Source: Conidiobolus incongruus B7586 (lineage: Eukaryota; Entomophthoromycota; Entomophthoromycetes; Entomophthorales; Conidiobolaceae). Taken from it: a DNA stretch of 32,489 nt. Of the stretch, positions 9,886 through 20,784 are shown one piece after another (within the stretch, counting starts at the first letter, position 1; the number at the start of each line of letters is the position of its first letter). The notes under the pieces are model-generated. The model saw nothing but the letters and a program-made list of their open reading frames with translations. It did no database searches and was not told where the DNA came from. The stretch spans positions 1 through 32,489 of the forward strand of contig JNEM01008421.1 in assembly GCA_000697335.1 (NCBI GenBank), in the 5' to 3' direction. Made by a program: the position numbers and the translations under genes.

Positions 9886-11917
9886 ATTGTTTAAAATTAT
9901 TTCACTAATTAAAATATTATATATATATAATAATTAAATAATTTTTTTTAGTTTTAATATTTCTTTTAATATTGGATTTTGGAATATAAATTAATTATAT
10001 TTTATATTAAATTATGGGATAATCTATATTCAATAGTTGTTAAATCTGTTTATTTTGAAAAATTAAGAAATATATATTGACACCGTTAATAATATATTTT
10101 TAAAATTGTTAATGATATAGATTTATAAAATAATTAAATTATAATGTGATCTTTTTACATTATATTGGAACAAAAATTGAACATAATTTATTTATCAAAA
10201 AATTAATTTTTAGAATTTCATTTTCAAATTGAAATCCAATTTCATTATTTAAGTGTGAATAGTTAGATATTAATATACTTTCATATAGACTTTTTTCATA
10301 ATTTATTAAATATACATAAACAAAGTAGAGTATAATGTTCAATTAATTAATAACCAAAATGGATCAATTTTAAATACTAATAACATGATATTTGTAAGAA
10401 TCTGATTATTTACATTAATCACTATGTTCAAAGATATAAAATATTCCAATTCATTTGTTATTTTAAGAATAATAATATATAATAATCCTACAAGATACTA
10501 TCAACCTTCCTGTCAAATTAATATATATATATATGTGTGTGTTATTTTCAAAATTAGTTCATATCTCTTCCATTGAATAAAAACTTTTTTTTCAAAAATA
10601 TTAATTTAATTTATTTGGATATTAAATTTAAATATAAATGATAAATTTGAAGAGAAATTACTTAATATAAAAATTCAATATTACTTGATTAAATTTGACT
10701 AATTAACCAATTTATAATGATATTTATAAAAGATAAAATCAAAAAAACTAATTGGTATTTTTACGAATAATGGAGTTAAAAATAAAACTTAAAGATGAAG
10801 AATAGATTTAAACATTTTATTTTTAAATTATATATACACTAGTCTCTCTCGGATCAAATGTAACAACTTGAAAAAGGAACTAAGTAAAATGTAAATACTG
10901 TACTCTATAAATAAATTAATATATTTAATTGGTGAATATTATTCCTATATTTATACATTTTTAAGGTAGTGATTTATTATTTATTTCAAATTTAAGTATT
11001 GAGAGTACTGTAACTTATATATAAGCTATTCCATTGTTCAAAAATATTAACATTCATTCATATTATTATTATTATTATTTTATTGATTATAATACTCATA
11101 TAACTGAAATTTTAAAGTTCCAATTCAACGTCACATTAATTGAATTTTTTGAATTCTTTATTTTATTCTGATATGGACTAGTATACAATATTGAATTCAA
11201 TTATATGTCATTCTGAGAACGAAGATATGAACCAATGAATTCTGTTAGTCTTATTTTTCTTTGTTTTCAATTTTGACCAAAATCATGTTTAAAAAATTAT
11301 ATAATTTAATTTTCAATCAATATTTAACTTTATATTAGGATATCATAGTATAATAGTGTAATAATATAATAATATAATCTTATATCATAAATATATATAT
11401 AAGTGTGTGTTTGAATACAGTCTAGTTGACTGGAATCATTCGATGTTACATTTAGATGTGCTCAATACATAAAAGAACATATATTGACTATATTGATTAA
11501 AATAGACGATCATATATTATTGAATTAATTGATAAAATTTCAAGCTATAAAAACTTAATAAAATATATACCTCAAATTTTAATTAACTGAGTGAATATTA
11601 ATTAATATATATAAGATATTATTGTTGAAAATTTAACTATATTTTAATATTTTTAGTTATTAATTAGGTTAATTTATAACTTAATATTAATCATTCACAA
11701 AATAATAGTCAAATTGTCTCAATACATATTGTTAAGTAATTTTTGAATCAATATACTGAGTCTCAAAAAATTAATACAGATTGTAATATTAATAAATTAA
11801 TTTCCATTTATATTCATTTATATATAAACACACCTCTGATGATATTTTGGTCCAAAGTTATTTATCATCAAATGAATGGATTAAATAATGGTTGTTGTTG
11901 CTGCTTCTTGCCTTAAC
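9886..11917. other. Long AT-rich intergenic region
   Basis: About 2 kb upstream of the mL38 gene. Simple repeats are present (TA runs near 9920 and 10521, ATT units near 11063). A 60-codon frame at 10160-10342 on the minus strand has only AT-type codons and no neighbour exons, so I do not call it. Nothing else can be supported. Confidence 0.4.
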
Positions 11918-12255
11918 CAGAAGCTTACTTGACCCATTGGCCATTCTAATTGACTATATTTATCTGGCAAGATGTCTTCGTATAGTCCAATCAGGAGCAT
12001 TTATTTGGTGATAAATTTCTTTAACAGATTGCATATTATTCTTTTGCAGTTTTTTTATAAGGCGATTAACATGGAATTTGATCTTACAGCTACCCTTTGA
12101 TCTACCCAGTACATCAATATCTCCAGTTTGAAATTTATTGAATCATTACTGGGATGTTCCTCTGGCCTTTGTGCTTTGGTCATATGCGTTAATTAAGTTT
12201 TAATATGTATCATCTACACTCGTCTTTCTGTTTAATTCATATAATAAAACGAGTG
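11918..12255 (-). mobile_element. Mariner-type transposase fragment 1 (N-terminal HTH only, decayed)
   Basis: Minus-strand translation in two or three frames gives LLYELNRKTSVDDTY, then GDIDVLGRSKGSCKIKFHV, RLIKKLQKNNMQSVKEIYHQ, TIRRHLAR and finally NGQWVK. This matches the order of the mariner/Tc1-superfamily N-terminus: the LYEF..G.SA.ET first helix-turn-helix, the SGD.D...R.GR linker, a second HTH ending in S.I.RHL, then the start of the GxWVPHEL linker (here WVK). The DDD/DDE catalytic part that should follow is absent. Several stops and frame changes show it is not functional. The GC content is visibly higher than in the flanks. Confidence 0.75.
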
Positions 12256-12916
12256 TTAAATGTACTTTAGAAAGTTGAATTATTATATATAAATATTCTA
12301 TGTTTGAGATGATTGATTATATTGTACTTATGATGAGTTATTTTTTATTTATGGAATAAAGCAAGTCATAATTAAAGCAATAATATTTTAAAAGTATTTT
12401 TTTTTCAAAATTAGTATTTATGATAATGAACACATTCAAATGTTATATACTAACAATGCTAATATTTTTTTTCATTCTACTATTTCATAATTTTAAATTG
12501 TGTATTCATATCTATTTATAATTTATATTTATAATTAGAGAAAATATTATTTTTCTATTTTCAATTAGAAAAATCAGCAACTGAATATTGATGATATAAT
12601 ATTTAATATTAAATATTATATAATTATAGCAAAATCATTATCAACTATTGATTGAGCATATTTTGGAATACTCGGAAAGGATCACATATTATTCAGAATA
12701 TACTTTTATATTGATAATTCGATTATGATAATACCATCATATATTCATCATGTCAAATGATTTGTAAAGAAGTTGGTTACTGATAATTAAATTATTTTAT
12801 TTTAATAATATGGACACCAAATGAACTTCAATATTTGAATGATGTAAATAGATCAAATAAATATTACTCCTTATTTATCAATGTAGCAGATTTATTGACT
12901 TAAAATTCATTTTTTT
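12256..12916. other. Spacer between the two mariner fragments
   Basis: This 660-nt AT-rich spacer shows no transposase catalytic domain, which is what should lie here if fragment 2 were complete. Short stretches such as AAAATTAGTATTTAT near 12408 resemble sequence on the far side of fragment 2 near 13371, so the two fragments may belong to one duplicated block. Confidence 0.35.
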
Positions 12917-13245
12917 GACAAACTACAATCTTTCCAGATGCCGAAGGACAGTTTGACAAGTTGAATTCATATACCGATTAGTTCCAGGGAGCGATAGCGT
13001 ATTATTTTTTTCAATTATTTTCAATAGACGCCGCATGTTGGATCTCACTTTGCGTACACTTTTAGGTTTATCTGATATATCAATGTCCCCACTTCCAAAT
13101 CTTTTGAACTATTTTTTGGCATATGGTCTTTGAAAAAACATTATCGCCATATGCTTGAATTATACTTTGGTAAGTCTCTTCTACGCTCTTTTGTGTATTG
13201 AATTCATATAATAATATATTCTTTGTATGATCTTTTGTTGGTTGT
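12917..13245 (-). mobile_element. Mariner-type transposase fragment 2 (N-terminal HTH only, decayed)
   Basis: Minus-strand translation begins PTKDHTKNILLYEFNTQKSV and continues EETYQSIIQAYGDNVFSK. One frame change later it reads RFGSGDIDISDKPKSVRKVR and SNMRRLLKIIEKNNTLS, and it ends TCQTVLRHLERL. It follows the mariner transposase N-terminus closely: the EH..ILYEF.KG.SA.E start, the Y/FG...S..TC.KWF.RF.SGD.D helix pair, and an RHL end to the second HTH. It is better preserved than fragment 1, lies in the same orientation about 1 kb away, and likewise stops before the catalytic domain. No terminal inverted repeats were found by eye. Confidence 0.8.
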
Positions 13246-13612
13246 TATATATCTAGGATTGATATATTTCTTATTCAAACCATTTATTTGTATTAATTTA
13301 ATATATGATAATAAAAGTCCAAATATAATTATTAGGAAATCATATTCAGTAAATTTTCAGTTTTATATTAAAATTAGTATTTTATTTTAATTATTTTGAA
13401 AAATGTTATTTTCAGAGATAAATAATGACCTACTATATTGATAATCAAATTTAAGAATACTGTAATTTTTATTCAATCTATAATATTTCAATAATTTTTG
13501 TAAATACACAAACTAATATATACTTTCTCATATTATTTACTAGTATCTATACCAAGGTGAAATATTTTGGATATTATATATATTCATAATATACTAGTCC
13601 ATTACAATTTCA

Positions 13613-13794
13613 TTAAATAATAGTTATTGTTGAGTTCATTACTCTCAACACCACCATATCAATCCCAATTAATCCAATCAAAGTCCGAATTATCTCATTT
13701 AAAATCCACCTTTCATGATTTTTATTAAATATAAACTTCATCATATCTTCATACAATACACCAGTAATCATAGGAATTTCAACTTGAAACTTTA
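13613..13794 (-). other. Orphan coding-like fragment of about 60 codons
   Basis: An open stretch on the minus strand ends in TAA at 13615-13613. It includes ITGVLYEDMMKFIFNKNHER and LNEIIRTLIGLIGIDMVVLR, with a balanced residue mix that random 75-80 percent AT sequence seldom gives. A possible 3' splice site (ATAAAG) lies just upstream, but I found no partner exon and cannot name the family. It may be the last exon of a lost gene. Confidence 0.25.
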
Positions 13795-15570
13795 TATATT
13801 AAATATTATAGACTGTTTATAATTATCAATATCATACAAATAGCACAAATTTATAATGTGTATTAATTATATCACTGTGTTATTTTTCATCGACAATTAT
13901 ACTGTATATAAATATTTATATTAATATATCTTCTGAATTTTAAATATTCTTTGAAGTAATTGATAGAATTGTAGCAATATATATCACTATTGACAATAGA
14001 TTATATTTTTTTCACAAATCATCAAACTTACAATCTGAATTTTTATTCCAGTACAAAATATTAATTATTTGCTAGACAAAATAAAAAATTGAATGTAAAA
14101 ATCAGGTTAATTCAAATATGTTCGCTTTAAATTATTTTTGAAAAACTCATAAATTTATATCATATAAAAATTAACTCTTTTCCTACAATATGAAAATATT
14201 TTGTTATATGATTTATAATCTTATTTAACTCCTTGAAAAATTTTTTGAAAATAGATTTTCTAATCGTGGTGACTAGTTTATATCCATAATGTTGGATAAT
14301 GGGAAGATCCTAATATGTTGTAAATTACTCTGGTAAGAAAAAATGGTTTGATGTTCTAATGTTAGCGATATTAAATTCTAATATATTTAAAAAATACCTA
14401 TTTATAAGATTTATTTTTTATATTGCTTTGAAAATTTATTGTTGAAATAGTTCTAAATTCATTTCATAAGTTTATTAATATATAATTTATATTTAAATAT
14501 TTGGGTTCATTATTAATTTGAATCCATATCAAATGTATGTTCTGATTAATTATATATTGATTCCATCATTACCATTTTAAAATCATATAACATTATGAGA
14601 AATTATGAGCTCGAATTTTTATTGTTGATATAATAATCATCTAATACAAATTCTAAAAGTAATCAAATGTTTAAATATTTAATATTAGATATATGGGGTA
14701 AATTCAAAAAAAGCTTATTATTTTGAATTGATAAGATTCTTGATCATAAAAACTTATTTTGTGATATCAACTTATATACATTTGTAGATATTTTTCTATG
14801 ATTTTTTTCAAAAAATTTTTAGTATCTGTCTCATTTGAAGATCAAGGCAAATGTCTAATTCCAATTTAAATATATTCTACTCATTTTTCAATTTAAACTG
14901 TACTAATAGTTTGATTAAATTTACTTATTTGCAGAAGTATATCCAAATAGACCAGTTCGAAATCTTTTTAAAATTTCGATATGATAAAATATTTAAATCA
15001 TACTAATAACTTCAATGTGATTATTGTAATTGATATTTTGAGATTCTAATAATAATACATTATAATATGTCTAATTATTGGCAACAAATATGCTCAATTG
15101 TTATCAATAATTATATATTTCAGTATATATTTCAACAAGGTTCATATAAAACCAAGCATGCTCATCATCGTAAAATTAACCCCATCAGAAGTATATCCCA
15201 TATCAATATACATCCCTGAGTATTTTTTAAATATTCATATTAAATATTTTGAATTAAGTTATTTGATTGGATACCAAGTTTTGATAACTTCGATTTTTGA
15301 AGTTAAGCATTAATAGATAAATTATAATATCTAATTCAGACATCATTATATGACATTCGTAAGTGAATAAAAATAAAGACTCATCTATTGTAATTTACAA
15401 TTTCATATACGAATAAATTACATAAATATTGATGGTTTCATGGAACCTTTTCTTCATATGATCATAAATGTAAAATGTTATAAAAAAGAAATCATATTGT
15501 CCAATCATATGGAAGAAAGGGCCAAGGTCTAACTTAAATCAACCATAAAACTTCCCATATAGGGTAACGT
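13795..15570. other. AT-rich spacer with coding-like scraps at about 14930-15310 (+)
   Basis: A piece near 14935 follows TTTGCAG and reads KYIQIDQFEIFLKFRYDKIF. A second at 15098-15313 reads a 71-codon frame with KPSMLIIVKLTPSEVYPISI. Both contain runs of C-bearing codons and could be relic exons on the plus strand, but they cannot be joined or identified. The rest of the stretch shows nothing. Confidence 0.25.
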
Positions 15571-15579
15571 GGGAAATGG

Positions 15580-15648
15580 CCAATAACTACTTGACGATTT
15601 GGATGTGACGCAATCCACTTTGACAAAACGAACTAACACTATATATAT
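15580..15648 (+). promoter_or_regulatory. Probable core promoter of adenosine kinase: CCAAT box and TATA element
   Basis: CCAAT lies at 15580-15584 and a TATATATA run at about 15640-15648, 73 nt before the ATG at 15721. Between them is TGACG at 15606-15610. A second CCAAT lies near 15499. This order and spacing suit a strong fungal promoter, in line with the biased codon use of the gene. The motifs are short, and TATA runs are common in this DNA. Confidence 0.45.
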
Positions 15649-15720
15649 CAGGTTTGATCACTGAAATATCCTCGCTTTTCTTGATTGTTAAAATTGAATC
15701 AATAATTAAAAATAATAAAT

Positions 15721-17137
15721 ATGTCTCACGAATTTGAAGGTGCTATTTACGGTATGGGTAACCCCTTACTCGATATCTGTGCCACTGTTGACCAAGCTTT
15801 CTTGGACAAGTAAATGCTTATCCCTTTTTAAAGGTATAAAGATACTGATCTCGTGTTTTAGATACGGTTTAAAGGCCAATGACCAAATTTTAGCTGAAGA
15901 AAAGCACGATCCTTTGTAAGTCAGTTTTTTCTAATGATCAAATTTTATACTAGACTTTTAGAAAAGATAACTTTATCAATAATCACTGGTAGAGTAAAAT
16001 ACAATATCTTGATTAATATCAGTGTAGCTTGGGTTATTCATATTTTAGTGTTTTCAACCTTTTCTATTACTAATATGATTTTACACATTTACATACACAT
16101 ATCCACTCCGAATATCCTCACTTATCAAAATTTTTTCACTATAGATTCCCTGAATTACTTACCATTCCTGGAAACTACTATATTGCTGGTGGTGCCACTC
16201 AAAATGCTTTACGTGGTGCTCAAGTAAGTATTTATAAAAATTAACAAGGTTTAAATTTGCTCAATTGCCCAAATAGCGTTTGTTACCCCCCAACTCTACC
16301 TTCTTCACTGGTTCCATCTCCAACGATGAATTTGGTGCTAAGCTCACCCAAGCTGCTCAAGCTGACGGTTTAACTGTTGAATACTACATTGACGAAACCG
16401 CCCCCACTGGTACTTGTGGTACCTGTATCAATGGCCACAACCGGTAAGTATATAGCTTTTTCATTGATGAATTTAAATTAATTTTCAATATTAGTTCCTT
16501 GATTGCCAAGTTATCTGCTGCTAACAACTTCAAGGATTCTCACCTTGACAAGCCTCAAATCTGGAGCCGTGTTGAAAAGGCCCGTCTCTACTACATTGCC
16601 GGTTTCTTCTTAACCGTCTCTCCCCCCTCCATCCAACGTGTCGCCAAGCACGCCGCCGAAAACAACAAGGTCTTCTGTATGAACTTGTCTGCTCCTTTCC
16701 TTCCCCAATTCTTCAAGGAGCAAATGGATGCCGTTGCTCCCTACTGGGACATCATCTTCGGTAACGAAACTGAAGCCCGTGCCTATTCTGAATCCCACGA
16801 TTTGGGTACTCAGGATGTTAAAGAAATTGCCCTTAAGATCGCTGCTCTTCCTAAGGTCAACGAATCTCGTCCTCGTTTAGTTGTCTTCACCCAAGGTACT
16901 GAACCCACTATTGTCGTCGAAAATGGCAAGATCACTGAATACCCCATCCTTCCCATCTCTGAAGAAGAAATCTGTGACACCAACGGTGCTGGTGATGCCT
17001 TCGTCGGTGGTTTCCTCAGTGAATACATCCGTGGTTCCAGCATCGACCGTGCCGTCGCTGCTGGTCACTGGCTCGCCGGTGTTGTCATCCGTCAAGCTGG
17101 TCCTTTCTACCCTCCTGGTGAATTGAAGTTTGAATAA
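15721..17137 (+). CDS. ADO1: Adenosine kinase
   Basis: The enzyme phosphorylates adenosine to AMP with ATP, in purine salvage and to clear adenosine made by the methylation cycle; it is cytosolic. Five exons (15721-15809, 15862-15915, 16145-16223, 16277-16443, 16495-17137) give 343 residues, the usual size for eukaryotic adenosine kinase. The N-terminus has GMGNPLLDI. GGATQNALRGAQ marks the pfkB substrate-side motif, the TGTC segment follows in exon 4, and DTNGAGDAFVGGF (about 291-303) is the second pfkB signature, with the anion-hole GAGD at 294-297 and catalytic Asp297. The C-terminus keeps the R/QAGP..P pattern. Intron 2 is unusually long here (229 nt); the others are 50-53 nt. Codon use is strongly biased to C-ending codons, unlike most neighbours, which points to high expression. 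Confidence 0.97.
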
Positions 17138-17792
17138 GTTAGTTGCATGATCACATTGTTGACTTTGTAATAATAAATTAATCATTCATATCTACTCTTA
17201 CCAAGCCAATCAACTCATCCTTGTGAATTATATTACAATATGAGATATTAAATTTATATTTTGGACTATTATTTCGATAATTTTATACTAACAAAACTTT
17301 GGATTTTAATAATTTTTATTGAAATTTAAAAATCCAAAAAAAGTCAAATTAGATATTTATTACCAATAAAGCCATTTTCACACATCAATAGGATTAATCC
17401 AATCTATAATATAATAATCATTTTGGATTAGTTACACTGACAGATAATTCATATCAGTCAATGAAATATTCAAAATTACTTGAATCAAATATGCACTTTT
17501 TTAAGGTTAATGGTTTTTTAATTTGAGTATGACATTATAAACTTAAGAATTTAATAGAATAAATATTATGTAATAAAATAATATAAATAGGATTTTGCAT
17601 AGTTTGATTGAATATTAATCAAATAACAAAATCTATTAAATGAGGTTTCAATGACGATGAAACATATATAAATTAATCAAATAGATTAAAGTGAAAAAAA
17701 GAATATAAAAGTTGAGATGATATTAATTAATAAAATTGAAGTATATATTAATCCATTAGGAATAAGATGAGATAAAATTAAAAGCATAGCAT
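17138..17792. other. Convergent 3' spacer between adenosine kinase and V-ATPase B
   Basis: This AT-rich stretch of 655 nt lies between two converging genes. It holds the poly(A) signal of adenosine kinase and no coding frame or RNA gene that I can see. Confidence 0.5.
17172..17177 (+). terminator. Poly(A) signal AATAAA of adenosine kinase
   Basis: AATAAA sits 35 nt after the TAA stop of adenosine kinase. Position and sequence fit a eukaryotic polyadenylation signal, but A/T hexamers are frequent here. Confidence 0.45.
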
Positions 17793-19700
17793 TTAAGCTT
17801 CAATGAGAGTACCTTCACCAGATTCTTGAGGATCGATGACAGTATCTCTAACACCCTTGCGTGATACTTGGGGTCTGTTCTTGCGATCTCTTTGGTAGAA
17901 TTCGTTGAGGGTGGTTTGAGGAATACGGTTAAGTAATTCCTTGGGGAAGATACGGAGTAAGGACCAGGCCAAGTCGAGAGATTCGTAAATGGTACGATTT
18001 TCGTAAGCTCCTTGAGAAATGAAGGTGCGTTCGAATTTTTCTAAGAATTCTAAAGATAATTTGTCTTCAGAAGAAAGGGCTTCTTCACCAACGACAGCCT
18101 TCATGGCAGCAGCATCACGACCGATGGCATACTTGGCATAAAGCTGATTGGAGACATCACCGTGATCACGACGAGTCATACCTTCACCAATAGCACTCTT
18201 CATTAAACGAGAGAGAGATGGAAGGACGTTGATAGGAGGATAAATTTGACGATTATATAATTGACGATCGACGTAAATTTGACCTTCAGTGATATATCCA
18301 GTAAGATCAGGAATAGGATGGGTGATATCGTCATTAGGCATAGTAAGAATAGGGATTTGAGTGATACTGCCGTTACGACCTTCAACACGACCAGCACGTT
18401 CATAAATGGTGGCCAAATCAGTGTACATATAACCGGGATAACCACGACGACCAGGAACTTCTTCACGAGCAGCTGAAACTTCACGTAAGGCATCAGCATA
18501 AGAACTCATATCGGTTAAGATGACTAAGACGTGCTTTTCAAGCTGATAAGCATAGTATTCAGCGGTGGTCAAGGCCAAACGAGGAGTAATAATACGTTCA
18601 ATGGTAGGATCATTGGCCAGGTTAAGGAAGAGTGTGACACGTTCAATAGAACCGTTTTCTTCGAATTCTTGCTTGAAGAAACGAGCAGTTTCCATGTTAA
18701 CCTAAAAATTGGAAATTTAATATTCAAAATAGATAAAAAAAATTGAAATAATAATTACACCCATAGCAGCGAAAACAATTGCAAAGTTGTCTTCGTGACC
18801 ATCATGAACATCTTTGGTGGGTTTCTTGACCAAACCAGCTTGACGGCAGATTTGAGCAGCGATCTATATTAATTAGTTAATTTTATACAATAAAAATATT
18901 GAAAAAACAATAAAATTACTTCATTGTGAGGTAAACCATTAGCTGAGAAGATTGGAATCTTTTGACCTCTAGCAATAGAGTTCATGGTATCGATAGCAGA
19001 GATACCAGTTTGAATCATTTCTTCGGGGTAAATACGAGAGTAAGGATTGATGGGAGCACCTTCAATATCCAAGTAATCTTCAGCGAATACCTTAGGTCCC
19101 TTATCGATAGCTTTACCAGAGCCGTTGAAGATACGTCCAACCATATCTTCGGAAACAGGCATACGTAAAGTTTCACCACTAAACTCAACGCGTGTTGATT
19201 TGGAATCAATACCAGAGGTACCTTCGAAAACCTATTAAAATTAATTTAGTAATGATTTAGATGAGGAGCTGTATTGTTCATTTTAATATTTACTTGGACA
19301 ATAGCCTTCTTGCCTTGGACTTCTAAAACTTGGCCAGAGCGCTTAGAACCGTCTGGAAGGGTTAAACTGACAATTTCTGAGAATTTGGGGAACTAGGATA
19401 AATTAATAAAAGATTAAAAAATTGTACAAGACTGTTGATTATTGAATAGAGTAAAATTCTGAATGAATACAGAAGGAATTATAGAATATATTAAGTACCT
19501 TAATATTATCTAAAATAACTAAAGGTCCATTGACACCGGCAACTGTACGATAATCTTTAAATTTAAATAGAATTAATAATGTTGTATATAAGAAATTGGA
19601 TAAATATAGTACCGATTCTGGGTTGGACAACGTAATCTCTAGTAATAGCAGCATGATGAATTTTAGCAGCTTCAGCAGCAGTCAATCTAGGATCTGACAT
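17793..19700 (-). CDS. VMA2: V-type proton ATPase subunit B
   Basis: Subunit B is the regulatory nucleotide-binding subunit of the V1 sector, three copies alternating with catalytic subunit A, and drives acidification of vacuole and endosomes. Six exons (19700-19613, 19554-19499, 19392-19294, 19231-18920, 18863-18759, 18701-17793) give 522 residues, close to yeast Vma2 (517). Recognisable segments are [48 protein letters not shown] (across a splice), [20 protein letters not shown] (across a splice), and [10 protein letters not shown] at about 375-384, the ATP synthase alpha/beta signature. Arg385 comes next and is the equivalent of the interface Arg of yeast Vma2. The start is fixed by [11 protein letters not shown] with the usual PRI(D)YRTV continuation. 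Codon use is biased towards highly expressed genes. Confidence 0.97.
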
Positions 19701-19818
19701 TTTGAATTTATATAATTGATTTTTTGATGTAAGTAATATTAAACAAAAGTTGAATAAATATTCACTCTTTTAATTACAATAAATGAGATAATATCAATAG
19801 GATTATATTTTATATTAA

Positions 19819-19867
19819 GTGACGATTTTAATTTGATTTAATATGGGTTAAATCCATATATCGTCAC
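19819..19867. promoter_or_regulatory. Inverted GTGACGAT / ATCGTCAC pair in the V-ATPase B promoter
   Basis: GTGACGAT at 19819-19826 and its exact reverse complement at 19860-19867 flank a 33-nt AT-rich spacer that itself contains ATATGG..CCATAT. The element is 120-170 nt upstream of the V-ATPase B start and in the shared upstream region of two divergent genes. TGACG is the half-site core of CREB/ATF-type bZIP factors, and TGACG also occurs in the adenosine kinase promoter. Binding is an inference. Confidence 0.35.
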
Positions 19868-20638
19868 AAATCAATTCAATTTTACGATATAACCTTTTTC
19901 TTTATATGGAAATTTTCTTTATAATAACTTTCAAAATATATTATTTTCAATAAGCAACTATCATATAAATCAATGAAATAAAATATTATATATAATTATC
20001 CAATTAAAATTAACTATGATTACTATTCCTTTTCTTTACTTGAAATTCATATTATAAACTTATACGAAAAATTCACTTAACAAAAAGGAGGTGAAACAAA
20101 GTTCTTTTTAATGATTTTGTCAAATTTAAAATTCACCAACCACTATCGATTCCAGCTATAATTAATCTTCTAATATATATATATATTAAACACTTTATAA
20201 TTTATGAAATATACTATAAAAAATCATATCACAAAGGGAAAATATCATTGTCACTAATACTTGACGAAATCAATAACATTTTGACTTATTCTCAATTCTA
20301 ATAATATTTTCTGATTAATGTATTCTCTGCGTAAAATGGGGTATATTTGAATCATTAGGCGTTTGATATTTAAAATGCAAGTTTATAAATTTGGTATATG
20401 AAATCATCGTTATTATCAGGTTTAACAATCAACAATATCATTTCGAATATGAATAAATCATTATATTCAATATATAATCAAAAAATAAATTTAATCTAAG
20501 CAGGATGATGGTCCAATAGTTAAAATCAAAATATAAAACTTATAAGTTTTAATAATTCATAATCTTATAGTAATCAATATTTCAATATAACTAAAAAAAT
20601 TCTTTTATCCATTTAAATTTTATAGAGTAATCAAGCTA
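19868..20638. other. Central part of the divergent V-ATPase B / BAG upstream region
   Basis: AT-rich sequence without a coding frame. One isolated CCAAT occurs at 20513-20517 on the plus strand. Nothing else stands out. Confidence 0.45.
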
Positions 20639-20673
20639 CCAATCTACCAATCTACCAATTCTAGTAATCCAAT
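20639..20673 (+). promoter_or_regulatory. Cluster of four CCAAT boxes upstream of the BAG gene
   Basis: CCAAT occurs at 20639-20643, 20647-20651, 20655-20659 and 20669-20673. The first three sit in a tandem CTACCAAT repeat of period 8. The cluster is 112-146 nt before the ATG at 20785, the usual range for CCAAT boxes bound by the Hap/NF-Y complex. A period of 8 is too tight for simultaneous occupancy, so it may also be a plain microduplication. Confidence 0.4.
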
Positions 20674-20784
20674 TGATCATATTCCCATAATAATCAACCA
20701 TTAGTAATCAATTTAAAACATCTTAAAGCAGCTGAAACCCTCTTAATTCCAATTACCTTGTAAATAATTTATAATTCAAAAAAG

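Noticed and set aside
10160-10342. A 60-codon minus-strand frame in the mL38 upstream region.
   Set aside because: AT-type codons only, no adjoining exon and no recognisable pattern.
15934-16227. A 97-codon plus-strand frame overlapping adenosine kinase.
   Set aside because: Its first two thirds are intron 2 (15916-16144), and its end reads exon 3 in the wrong frame.
16610-17185. Several minus- and plus-strand open frames of 60-100 codons over adenosine kinase exon 5.
   Set aside because: They are shadows of a GC-richer coding exon with biased codons; none has family features.
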